Positions 53,327 to 61,587 of a stretch of DNA of 64,000 bases are shown piece after piece (positions within the stretch are counted from its first letter, which is position 1; the number at the start of each line of letters is the position of its first letter). Made by a program: the position numbers and the translations under genes. Below the pieces are notes generated by a model, which saw nothing but the letters and a program-made list of their open reading frames with translations, made no database searches and had not been told where the DNA came from. Source of the stretch: JAPOXR01 sp965221935 (lineage in GTDB: Bacteria > Pseudomonadota > Alphaproteobacteria > Rhodobacterales > Rhodobacteraceae); the NCBI GenBank assembly GCA_965221935.1, contig CBDCSZ010000048.1, forward strand, positions 62,001-126,000. The letters run 5' to 3'.

Positions 53327-53830
53327 ATGTCCGCCGCAGCGCTTGAACAAAACCAAAAGATTGTCGCCGCGCTCGCGCCTTCGGTCATTCGCCGGTGTTT
53401 TGGCGTCGGCGCGCTGCTAACACTCGGCGCTGTCCTGACCTATGTTGCCGTCACCGCAAGCGAATCCGCTGCAGCCGGCGCCTCGCTGGCGGTCGCCGCG
53501 GCGCTGTCGTTCTTTGTCGCCCACCGCATGCGCGGCGCCACCCTCTCCGGTCTCGAATTGACGCGTGAAGGTCTTTACACAACCGATGGCACGCTGGTTG
53601 CCGCGCTTTCAAATGTGAAGCGCATTGAACGGGGCGTGTTCGCGTTCAAGCCATCCAACGGGTTCGTGATCCAGCTGGAACGGCCGATGCCGGGATCGTG
53701 GAATCCGGGGCTTTGGTGGCGGTTCGGGCGGCGGGTCGGAATTGGCGGCGTCACGCCCCGGGCCGAGGGCAAAATCCTGGCCGAAGCCATGGCTCAATTG
53801 ATCGGGTCGAATTCGCCGGAACGGCGATAG
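53327..53830 (+). CDS. Hypothetical membrane protein
   Basis: This 167-residue protein has two adjacent hydrophobic helices (FGVGALLTLGAVLTYVAV and AAGASLAVAAALSFFVA). A soluble beta-rich C-terminal half follows: GLELTREGLYTTDGTLVAAL, VKRIERGVFAFKPSNGFVI and the Trp-rich GSWNPGLWWRFGRRVGIGG. This resembles small PH-like membrane proteins seen in Rhodobacterales, but I do not recognise a named family. It is convergent with gdh. Confidence 0.7.
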   Translation: MSAAALEQNQKIVAALAPSVIRRCFGVGALLTLGAVLTYVAVTASESAAAGASLAVAAALSFFVAHRMRGATLSGLELTREGLYTTDGTLVAALSNVKRIERGVFAFKPSNGFVIQLERPMPGSWNPGLWWRFGRRVGIGGVTPRAEGKILAEAMAQLIGSNSPERR

Positions 53831-53851
53831 GCCGCGCCGCCGGCGCCGTTG

Positions 53852-55279
53852 TCAGATTCCCTTCGACTGATAGCTGGAGGCCACTCTTTCAATGGCGACA
53901 AGATATCCGGCAGTGCGGAGATTGGTGACCTTCGGATTGGATTTCCATACCTCGCTCATGGCCTGGTAGCTAAGCCGCATCGTGTCGTCGAGACCTGAAC
54001 GGACAAGTTCGAGCTCGCCGGCCCCTTGGCTGTAGCGATGCAGGAACCTGTCTGAAAAAGCCACCGGCACATCGGCCTTTTCGAACAGCCGGTTCAGCTC
54101 TGCGATCAACAGCTGATTTCTGCTTTCCTCTTCGCGCCGCTGCATTCTGCCGAACCGGATATGGCTCAGATTTTTCACCCACTCGAAATACGAAACCGTC
54201 ACCCCTCCGGCATTTGCGTACATGTCGGGAATGATGACCGTTCCTTTCTTGGTGAGCACAGAATCGGCATGAGCGGTCACCGGCCCATTCGCGGCCTCAA
54301 TAATCAGCGGCGCCTTGATCCGGTCGGCATTGGCGGACGAGATTACGCCCTCAAGAGCGGCCGGCACCAAAATGTCGCAATCCGCCTCCAGCAGGGAAGG
54401 CCCGTCGTCGATGAAAGCGCCCTGTTCACAGCCGGTAATGGCGCCGGTTTCGGCAATGTGATCGCAGACTGCATCCACATCAAGACCGTCCGGATTGTAG
54501 AGAGCGCCCTGGCGTTCAATGATTCCGACGACTTTCGCGCCGCTTTCCTCAGAGAGAAACCGGGCGGCATGGGACCCGACATTGCCCAATCCCTGCACAA
54601 CAACCGACTTTCCTTCCAGCCCGCCGCTCAGATTGGCCAACGCAACATCCTCGGGATGGCGGAAAAACTCCTCCAGAGCGTACTGGACGCCGCGGCCGGT
54701 CGCTTCCACCCGGCCCCGAATACCGCCGGCGTTCAGCGGCTTTCCAGTGACGCAGGCGCGCGCATTGATGTCGGTCGTGTTCATGCGGCTGTACTGGTCA
54801 CTGATCCAAGCCATTTCCCGCGCGCCTGTGCCCATATCCGGCGCCGGAACGTTTTGGCTGGGGTGTATCAGATCCCGTTTTACCAGCTCATAGGCAAAAC
54901 GGCGCGTGATCAGCTCAAGCTCGCTGTCCGTATAGTCTTTGGGCCGGATGCACAGGCCGCCTTTGGAGCCGCCAAATGGTATCTCCACCAGCGCACACTT
55001 GAACGTCATCAGCGCCGCCAAGGCTTCCACCTCGTCCATACTGACTTCTTCCGAATAGCGGATGCCGCCCTTCACCGGTTCCATATGCTCGGAGTGGACA
55101 GATCTGTAACCAGTGAAAGTTTCAATTCTTCCGCGGATTCGAACGCCAAACCGAACCGCGTAGGTGCTGTTGCAAACGCGAATCTTTTCTTTCAGTCCAG
55201 GCGGAAGATCCAAAAGATCCGCGGCCTTGTCGTACATGACATTGACCGACTCCAGAAAAGACAGTTCAGTTTCCTGCAT
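53852..55279 (-). CDS. gdhA: Glu/Leu/Phe/Val dehydrogenase family, glutamate dehydrogenase
   Basis: It catalyses oxidative deamination of glutamate (or the reverse). The 475-residue protein has GGIRYSEEVSMDEVEALAALM, the catalytic lysine segments FKCALVEIPFGGSKGG and PAPDMGTGAREMAW, the Rossmann motif VVQGLGNVGSHAARFL and VPAALEGVISSANA. NAGGVTVSYFEWVKNL is also present. The glycine-rich motif suggests NAD(H) use, though cofactor is not certain. It is the only strong nitrogen-metabolism gene in the window. Confidence 0.93.
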   Translation of the reverse strand: MQETELSFLESVNVMYDKAADLLDLPPGLKEKIRVCNSTYAVRFGVRIRGRIETFTGYRSVHSEHMEPVKGGIRYSEEVSMDEVEALAALMTFKCALVEIPFGGSKGGLCIRPKDYTDSELELITRRFAYELVKRDLIHPSQNVPAPDMGTGAREMAWISDQYSRMNTTDINARACVTGKPLNAGGIRGRVEATGRGVQYALEEFFRHPEDVALANLSGGLEGKSVVVQGLGNVGSHAARFLSEESGAKVVGIIERQGALYNPDGLDVDAVCDHIAETGAITGCEQGAFIDDGPSLLEADCDILVPAALEGVISSANADRIKAPLIIEAANGPVTAHADSVLTKKGTVIIPDMYANAGGVTVSYFEWVKNLSHIRFGRMQRREEESRNQLLIAELNRLFEKADVPVAFSDRFLHRYSQGAGELELVRSGLDDTMRLSYQAMSEVWKSNPKVTNLRTAGYLVAIERVASSYQSKGI

Positions 55280-55404
55280 CTTTCACTCCCCTTGAAGCCC
55301 CGCCGAAACACCGCAATCAAAGAACACCGGTTCTTGCCTGTCAATGCCGGATTCAGCGCGGGCGGCGATGGCCGGATTGCGTCAGCGTGGATGCGATCGG
55401 GAAA

Positions 55405-55481
55405 TGGTACCGCCTCCCCGGCTCGAACGGGGGACCTCCAGATCCACAATCTGGCGCTCTAACCAACTGAGCTAAGGCGGC
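55405..55481 (-). tRNA. tRNA-His (GTG)
   Basis: The minus strand shows GCCGCCT...AGGCGGT acceptor, D-arm TAGCTCAGTTGGTTAGAGC, anticodon loop TTGTGGA with CCAGA/TCTGG stem (GTG; plus-strand 55445-55447), T-arm CCCCG TTCGAGC CGGGG, discriminator A and encoded CCA. The base before G1 is T and pair 1-72 is G-U, so no G-1 is encoded, as known for many alphaproteobacterial tRNA-His. Confidence 0.96.
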
Positions 55482-55570
55482 ACACCGCCGACAATCTAGC
55501 GAACGACCGGGGCTGCTGCAAGCAAATGTGGCCAAAGCGGAGCCGGCAGACAGAAGCCGCTGAGGGCGGG

Positions 55571-56044
55571 TCAGCCGCTTTCAGGCGCGCTTCCGGTCCG
55601 GAATCGATCCCACGCGGCGGCTTCAACCAGTCCGAAGTGCCGTTCAGCCGCCGTCCTTGCGAATTTCAGGGTCAGTTTCCGCCGCCTTGCGGCAGACAAT
55701 CCGATTTCGTTACCCATTCTGTGGATTTCGGCATCGTGGCGATCGGCGAAGATCAATCCAGTCTCCGCCGGCAGCAATGTGTGCGGAAACGAAGCGCCCA
55801 CGGCCCAGAAAAAACGGTCGCAATAGGCGAGATACCCTTGCCACTTCGCGTCTGACGAATAGTCGGCCCACGAAGACTTGCACTCCACAATCCAGATTTC
55901 GCCCTTTGGCCCGACGGCAAACACGTCGACGCGAAGGCCCCTTTCCGGCACGAATTCCTCAAGTGACTGAAAATCATGGCAGCGGCGAAAATAGCGGCGG
56001 ACGCCGCGCGCCAGGAGTTTGCCTGCGGGCACTGATCCATTCAT
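55571..56044 (-). CDS. mmcB: MmcB family DNA repair protein
   Basis: The 157-residue protein matches MmcB: RVDVFAVGPKGEIWIVECKSS (PD-(D/E)xK core, Asp...ECK), DYSSDAKWQGYLAYCDRFFWAV, ETGLIFADRHDAEIHR and RRRKLTLKFARTAAERHFG. MmcB is linked to mitomycin-C damage repair in Caulobacter and is restricted to alphaproteobacteria. It is divergent from the 5-FTHF cyclo-ligase gene. Confidence 0.9.
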   Translation of the reverse strand: MNGSVPAGKLLARGVRRYFRRCHDFQSLEEFVPERGLRVDVFAVGPKGEIWIVECKSSWADYSSDAKWQGYLAYCDRFFWAVGASFPHTLLPAETGLIFADRHDAEIHRMGNEIGLSAARRRKLTLKFARTAAERHFGLVEAAAWDRFRTGSAPESG

Positions 56045-56209
56045 CTGGCAAGTATCGCCGGGCCGGCGGTTCCTTCAAGTCTCCGCCGGACGAAATTTCC
56101 GGAGAGTTGCCGTCAATTCGCTTTCGATTCAGCATCTTCGGTTCTTGGGATGGGTCGGCACAATGTTTAAAGGTGTGGCGGACAGTTTCCGGATCGGATC
56201 GCCATCGCT

Positions 56210-56827
56210 ATGAAACCGAACATCGCCGGCCGCAAGGAAAGGGCAAGGGACGCGGCGCGGCGCAAACGAAAACAGGCTTTCAATCCGCGCCGCCAGAAGG
56301 CCGCCATGGCGAATTTGGCCAAGGCGGCGGAGACGTGGCCAAGCGGCGTTCCAGTCGCGGGCTACCTCGCTATCGGGACCGAGCTCGATCCCCGCGGCTT
56401 CATGGTAGAGCTGTGTCAGCGCGGCAGTCATGAAATCTGCGTGCCGGTGGTCGCGGCCAAAGGCGCCGCTCTGCGGTTTCGCAAGTGGGCACCCGATGCG
56501 GCGCTCGAAACCGGCCCCTTCGGCGTCAGCGTCCCGGCGCATGGAAGCTGGCTGGTTCCGGGCATTCTGATGGTGCCCATGCTTGCTTTCGACAGAAACG
56601 GTTACCGGCTTGGCTATGGCGGGGGATATTACGACCGCACGCTTCGGGAGTTGCGCGCTTCCCAATCGGTCTGGGCCGTCGGTTTGGCTTTTGCAGCGCA
56701 GGAAACTGACCTATTGCCCTGTGACAGTTTCGATCAGGCGGTCGACGCGGTGGTGACCGAAAAGGAGATCATGATTGTGAATCCAGCCATTGATCCGGCC
56801 GCAGCGGGGGCTCCTTGCGGATCCTGA
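56210..56827 (+). CDS. 5-formyltetrahydrofolate cyclo-ligase
   Basis: It converts 5-formyl-THF to 5,10-methenyl-THF with ATP. The 205-residue protein has a basic N-terminal helix, PVAGYLAIGTELDPRGFM, CVPVVAAKGAALRFRKW, VPGILMVPMLAFDRNG and the hallmark LGYGGGYYDRTL. The TTG start of the next gene lies inside its last codons (13-bp overlap), so the pair is coupled. Alphaproteobacterial 6S RNA is often encoded just upstream, but none could be confirmed here. Confidence 0.92.
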   Translation: MKPNIAGRKERARDAARRKRKQAFNPRRQKAAMANLAKAAETWPSGVPVAGYLAIGTELDPRGFMVELCQRGSHEICVPVVAAKGAALRFRKWAPDAALETGPFGVSVPAHGSWLVPGILMVPMLAFDRNGYRLGYGGGYYDRTLRELRASQSVWAVGLAFAAQETDLLPCDSFDQAVDAVVTEKEIMIVNPAIDPAAAGAPCGS

Positions 56828-57627
56828 TGGTCGGAGATGTCATGGGGCGGGCCGGCCGCGACGCCCTGACATCGCAAATGCCTGCGCTGCGGCGCGCGCA
56901 TGACATCGATTTCGTCGCGGCGAACGCCGAAAACGCAACCCAGGGACGAGGCATCACCCTAGCGCATGCCCGCCAGCTTCTTGCCGCCGGAATTGACTGC
57001 CTGACTCTTGGCGACCACGCCTTCGACCAGCGCGGCCTTGTCTCCGATATCGAATCTGACCCGCGAATCCTCAGACCGCTGAATTTCGCCAAATCAGCTC
57101 CGGGAAAGGGCGCCAGACTGTTCACTGACGCGCAGGGACGCAAAGTGCTGGTGATCTCAGTTTTGGGCCGGGTGTTCATGCAGCCGCAGTTCGATGACCC
57201 GTTCCAAATGGTCAGAAACACGCTCGATGCCTGCAGGCTCGGCGCCGGCGCGGCGGCCATCATTGTGGATTTTCACGCCGAAGCGACATCCGAAAAGAAC
57301 GCGATGGGGCTTTTTTGCGATGGATCGGTGTCGCTTGTCGCTGGAACCCACACGCATATCCCGACCGCTGACCACCGCATTCTCAGGAACGGGACCGCTT
57401 ATGTGACCGACCTTGGCATGAGCGGCGCATATGACTCAGTCATCGGCGTCGAACAAAGCGAGCCGCTGCGGCGGTTTGTTTCGGGCATGCGGCTCGGCAA
57501 GTTTGCGCCCGCAGCCGGTGAAGCGACGATCTGCGGCGTAATCGTCGAAACCGATGACGCCACCGGACTTGCGGTGTCGATCGCACCGGTTCGCCTGGGC
57601 GGGGCCCTGGGGCAGCACCAGTCTTGA
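56815..57627 (+). CDS. YmdB-type metallophosphoesterase (TIGR00282)
   Basis: The 270-residue protein has the di-metal phosphoesterase motifs ILMVGDVMGRAG, NAENATQGRG, LTLGDHAFDQRG, VDFHAEATSEKNAMG and GTHTHIPTADHRIL. The family hydrolyses 2',3'-cyclic nucleotides. The GNH-type motif reads GDH, replacing the usual Asn ligand. The start is a TTG at 56815, overlapping the folate gene, and the stop overlaps the next start. Confidence 0.92.
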   Translation: MRILMVGDVMGRAGRDALTSQMPALRRAHDIDFVAANAENATQGRGITLAHARQLLAAGIDCLTLGDHAFDQRGLVSDIESDPRILRPLNFAKSAPGKGARLFTDAQGRKVLVISVLGRVFMQPQFDDPFQMVRNTLDACRLGAGAAAIIVDFHAEATSEKNAMGLFCDGSVSLVAGTHTHIPTADHRILRNGTAYVTDLGMSGAYDSVIGVEQSEPLRRFVSGMRLGKFAPAAGEATICGVIVETDDATGLAVSIAPVRLGGALGQHQS

Positions 57628-58343
57628 CCGGTCAAATCCTTATGGACCGGGCACCGCTTTCCATTGTCATCCCGACGCTGAATTCGGCATCGTCGCTGGC
57701 CAAGGCGGTCGAACCGCTGGTCCCCGCTGTCAGCCAGGGATTGGTCAAGGAGCTGATCGTCAGCGATGGCGGTTCGTGCGACGATATCGCGTCAATGGCG
57801 GATGCCCTTGGCGCCAGGCTGCTGGTCGGCCCGCCGGGCCGGGGAATTCAGCTGGCAGCAGGAGCGGCTGCGGCAAAGGGTGAATGGCTGCTGTTTCTGC
57901 ACGCCGATTCGATTCTGGACCCGCAGTGGATCGGCGCCGTCTCCCGCCACTTGAAAAACAGCAGCGGCGCCGGCTGCTTCAGGCTGCGGTTCGGCGCTGC
58001 CGGACTGGCAGCGGCTTGGGTTGCCGGTTGGGCAAATCGCCGCACCGTTTGGTTTGGCCTGCCATTTGGCGATCAGGGGCTGCTGATCCCGCGCAAGCTC
58101 TATTCGCAGATCGGGGGATACCCGGCGATACCGATTATGGAGGATGTGGCCATCGCCCGGCGGCTCAGGGGCCGCATAGGAATGCTCGACGCCGCGGCGA
58201 CAACGGACGCGGCCCGCTATATTCAGCAAGGCTGGCTGCGCCGCGGAGCGGCCAATCTTGTTCTGCAGGTGAAGTATTTTTCCGGTGTGCCGCCGGAAAA
58301 ACTCGCCCGTCGATACCGGCGGGACAGGCGGGTCAATCCTTAA
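57624..58343 (+). CDS. TIGR04283-type family 2 glycosyltransferase
   Basis: The 239-residue protein has the GT-A core: LSIVIPTLNSASSL, IVSDGGSCD, GPPGRGIQLAAGA, LLFLHADS (metal site), WFGLPFGDQGLLIPRKLY and IMEDVAIARRLR. TIGR04283 members are often near sugar or arsenic metabolism; the acceptor is unknown. Two starts are possible: a TTG at 57624 overlapping the previous stop, or ATG 57642. It converges with the ABC exporter and overlaps it by 11 bp. Confidence 0.88.
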   Translation: MTGQILMDRAPLSIVIPTLNSASSLAKAVEPLVPAVSQGLVKELIVSDGGSCDDIASMADALGARLLVGPPGRGIQLAAGAAAAKGEWLLFLHADSILDPQWIGAVSRHLKNSSGAGCFRLRFGAAGLAAAWVAGWANRRTVWFGLPFGDQGLLIPRKLYSQIGGYPAIPIMEDVAIARRLRGRIGMLDAAATTDAARYIQQGWLRRGAANLVLQVKYFSGVPPEKLARRYRRDRRVNP

Positions 58344-60096
58344 AATGCAGTTTGTGCAGCGAAGCATATAGCCCGCCGACATCCATCAGCTGCTGGTGGG
58401 TTCCGGATTCGGTGACGGTCCCTTTCTGCATGACGTAAATCGTGTCGGCGTCCTGCACCGTGGACAGCCGGTGCGCGATGATGATCACAGTGCGGTTGGC
58501 CTCCAGCGCCATAATGGCATCCTGAATCAGCCTTTCGGATTCCAGGTCCAGAGCCGAGGTCGGCTCGTCCAGCAACAAAATCGGCGTGTCACGGAGGAGG
58601 GCTCTCGCAATGGCGACGCGCTGTCTTTGCCCGCCCGACAGGAATGCGCCCCGCGGGCCGCAAATCGCGTCAAACCCGTCTCTCTCTTCGCTGACAAACT
58701 CCTTCACATGCGCCGCCTGCGCCGCCTGGTCGAACTCCGAATCGCTCGCCGACGCGTTGCCGAACATGATGTTATCGCGGATGGATTCGTCAAAAATGGC
58801 GCTGTCCTGGGCAACGACAGCGATATTGTCGCGAAGCTGCGCCATTTTCAGCTGGCTGATGTCGCGCCCTCCGATGCGGATGGCGCCCGCGTTCGGATCG
58901 ACGATGCGGGCGATGAGATTAAAAATCGAGGATTTTCCGGCTCCGGACGGCCCGACAATCCCTGTCACCTTGCCCGCCTCGGCGGTGAATGACAGGTTTT
59001 TGATCACCTGCTGTCCGGAAAACTCGAGGGAAACATCCTGGAATTCAACGCTCAGCCCATGCCTCGATTTCGGCAAATCGACCGGGTCGGCCGGGTCAAG
59101 GATTTCCGGCGCCGCATCGAAGATGGCGTGCGCCCTTTCCAGCAGGACCTTGAGCTGATGCCATGCCGTGATCAGGTTGCCAAGCCGTTTCGCGGGATCA
59201 AACAGCAGCACGATCGCCGTGAAGAAACTCATGAACTGACCGACTGTGCGGTCGCCGTCTATGACATCGGCTCCGGCGATCAGCATGATGCCAAGAAATC
59301 CGACCCCGGCCACCAACTCGATCAGCGCCGGAACACCGGCAATTGTCGCTTCGGTCCGCACCGATGAGCGTTTTACGATTTCCGCAGTTTCTACAAATCG
59401 CCGCAATTGCATGGCTTCAGCCCGGTACAGCTTGATTTCCCGGACATAATGAAAAATCTCTTCGAGCCTCACGATGATCCTGGCTTTGGCCTCGGCGGCC
59501 CTGAGCGAGTATTTTCTGGTCCAGCGCTGAAAGATCAGCACCGGTCCGGACAGCAGCGGAATCCCGCCGATCGCGATCAGCGTCCACACCCAGTCGATGG
59601 TCAGAGCCACGAACAGCAGCGAACCGATCGATATCAGGTCCCGCACCGCCGGCGTGATCATGCTCTGCCAGACCATCTGGATGGAAGCGATATCGTCCTT
59701 GACCCTTTGTATGAGGTCGCCGGGCGGGTTGAACTCAAAAAACCGCTTGTCCAGGATCAGAATCCGGGCGATCATATCGCGCTGAAGATCGAATTTGATC
59801 CGCTCGCCAACCGCTGCCGAAAGAATGCGCTGGCAGAATCCTGCGCAGCTCCGCGACAGGAACACGAACATGACCGCAAGCCCGACAAAAACCAGAGCAT
59901 CCCGGTCCTGGCTGGCAAAGACATCATCAAACACCGGCCTGATGAGATAAGTCAGCATGCCCAGCATTCCGCCTTGAATGGCCATAAACACGAACGCCGC
60001 GGCAAGGCGCGGCGTCTGCCGTCTCAGATAGTCGCGCCACAGCCATCCCACGAGCGCGAGCGTCGTTTTCTGCTGATGTTCGATGGTCCGACTCAT
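58333..60096 (-). CDS. msbA: MsbA-like ABC exporter (fused permease and ATPase)
   Basis: The 587-residue half-transporter has six N-terminal membrane helices with the coupling segment FEFNPPGDLIQRVKDDI, then the nucleotide-binding domain. That domain has Walker A GPSGAGKSSIF, Q-loop VAQDSAIFDESI, signature LSGGQRQRVAIARAL, Walker B ILLLDEPTSALD and H-loop IIAHRLST. It resembles lipid A flippase MsbA, but lipid or glycolipid substrates cannot be told from sequence. The start is ATG 60096; an in-frame start 33 bp upstream is less likely. Confidence 0.88.
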   Translation of the reverse strand: MSRTIEHQQKTTLALVGWLWRDYLRRQTPRLAAAFVFMAIQGGMLGMLTYLIRPVFDDVFASQDRDALVFVGLAVMFVFLSRSCAGFCQRILSAAVGERIKFDLQRDMIARILILDKRFFEFNPPGDLIQRVKDDIASIQMVWQSMITPAVRDLISIGSLLFVALTIDWVWTLIAIGGIPLLSGPVLIFQRWTRKYSLRAAEAKARIIVRLEEIFHYVREIKLYRAEAMQLRRFVETAEIVKRSSVRTEATIAGVPALIELVAGVGFLGIMLIAGADVIDGDRTVGQFMSFFTAIVLLFDPAKRLGNLITAWHQLKVLLERAHAIFDAAPEILDPADPVDLPKSRHGLSVEFQDVSLEFSGQQVIKNLSFTAEAGKVTGIVGPSGAGKSSIFNLIARIVDPNAGAIRIGGRDISQLKMAQLRDNIAVVAQDSAIFDESIRDNIMFGNASASDSEFDQAAQAAHVKEFVSEERDGFDAICGPRGAFLSGGQRQRVAIARALLRDTPILLLDEPTSALDLESERLIQDAIMALEANRTVIIIAHRLSTVQDADTIYVMQKGTVTESGTHQQLMDVGGLYASLHKLHFKD

Positions 60097-60348
60097 GTCT
60101 GTCTCACCATACTCGGCTGCGTGCGGCAATTACGGCGGTCAATATCTGCCGCAATCAATTGGGAGCATGTCGCCGCAGGCCCACGCGCCCCATCCGGCGC
60201 CCACCCTCCATTCCAGTTCAATGTGGGCCAGCGATACCGAAATTGTCAATTTGCTTTACACGCATGCGCCGTTATTTGACACCGACGCAATCCGCTTGCC
60301 TGTCTCGCCGGCAGTCAGCTCACGCGGCGCCATCCCTTTGTGAGGCCA

Positions 60349-61587
60349 ATGACGATCATGACTTCAGAATTTGGCAGAACCTACCGTGCGCTCCCCGGTC
60401 CCTCCGTCATTCCGGACCGCGTTCTCAGAGCAATGCACCGGGCGTCGCCGGATATCTATTCGAAGGCAATGGAAGAAGAGGTCGCGAACCTGCTCACCGA
60501 TCTCAAATCCGTTGCCCGAACCGAAGGCAACGCGGCGATCTATATTGCGAACGGGCACGGCGCCTGGGAAGCGGCGGTCACAAACCTGTTCAGTCCGGGA
60601 GACAGAATTCTGGTGCTGGCCACAGGAACATTCGCCCTCGGCTGGGGCGGTTTTGCGGAAGCGCTCGGAGTGGAAACCGAATGCATCGATTTCGGGATCA
60701 GGTCAGACATTGACACAGCCCGCGTGGCCGAAACGCTGGCCGCGGACGGGGAAAGACGCATCAAGGCCATCATTGCCGCGCATGTGGACACCGCCTCTTC
60801 TGTCCGCAATGACATCGCAGCCGTTGCCGGAGCGGTCCGCGAAACCGGACACCCTGCTCTGCTGCTGGCCGACTGCATCGCCAGCCTCGCCTGCGATCCC
60901 TTTGAAATGGACAGCTGGGGCGTAGATGTGGCGATTGCCGGCAGTCAGAAAGGATTGATGCTTCCGCCCGGACTGTCCTTTGTGTTCTTCAACGACCGCG
61001 CGCTTGAAGCCGGCCGCGGCGCGGCTCTGCGCACCCCGTACTGGGACTGGCAGCGGCGCGTGAATCCCGACGAGTTTTATCAGATCTTTTGCGGAACCGC
61101 CCCGACGCAGCATGTTTTCGGGCTGCGGGAATCGCTGAATATTCTGCTGCGCGAAGAGGGGCTGGAGGCGGCGCTGGAACGCCATCGGATTCTGGCTCAG
61201 GCGATCTGGGCCGCGGTCGACATTTGGCGGAAGGACGGCCCGCTGGAATTCAACATCGTCGATCCGGCGAAGCGGAGCCAAGCTGTGACAGCCCTGCGCG
61301 CCGGACCCCCGCACGGCGCGCTCCTGCGCGACTGGGTGTCGCGCCATGCCGGGATTTCGCTTGGCGTCGGACTCGGAATGTCATCCCCGGACGACCCGAC
61401 AGCCGCTGGCTCGTTTCGAATCGGCCATATGGGCCATCTCAACCCCCATATGGTCCTTGGCTGCCTCGCCTCAATCGAGGCCGGGTTCGAGTCTATAGGA
61501 TTCCCGCGCGGCCGCGGAGCAATTGAAGCGGCCGCCGCCGTGTGCGCCGGAGTTCATCGTCCGCAGGCAAATTCACTACGCCTTTAA
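60349..61587 (+). CDS. Class V aminotransferase (alanine/serine--glyoxylate aminotransferase-like)
   Basis: The 412-residue PLP enzyme has LPGPSVIPDRVLRAM, AIYIANGHGAWEAAVTNLFSP, HVDTASSVRNDI, LLADCIASLA (PLP-pyridine Asp) and the Schiff-base lysine in AIAGSQKGLMLPPGLSFVFF. RIGHMGHLNP near the C terminus is typical of SgaA/AGXT. The exact donor-acceptor pair is not certain. ATGs at 60349 and 60358 are both possible. The 3' end overlaps valS by 4 bp, tail to tail. Confidence 0.88.
   Translation: MTIMTSEFGRTYRALPGPSVIPDRVLRAMHRASPDIYSKAMEEEVANLLTDLKSVARTEGNAAIYIANGHGAWEAAVTNLFSPGDRILVLATGTFALGWGGFAEALGVETECIDFGIRSDIDTARVAETLAADGERRIKAIIAAHVDTASSVRNDIAAVAGAVRETGHPALLLADCIASLACDPFEMDSWGVDVAIAGSQKGLMLPPGLSFVFFNDRALEAGRGAALRTPYWDWQRRVNPDEFYQIFCGTAPTQHVFGLRESLNILLREEGLEAALERHRILAQAIWAAVDIWRKDGPLEFNIVDPAKRSQAVTALRAGPPHGALLRDWVSRHAGISLGVGLGMSSPDDPTAAGSFRIGHMGHLNPHMVLGCLASIEAGFESIGFPRGRGAIEAAAAVCAGVHRPQANSLRL

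Noticed and set aside
56045..56209. 6S RNA upstream of the 5-FTHF cyclo-ligase gene, its usual place in alphaproteobacteria
   Set aside because: The gap is about the right length and has a CCGGCGG/CCGCCGG hairpin, but I could not fold it into the long 6S bulged duplex; a covariance-model scan would decide.
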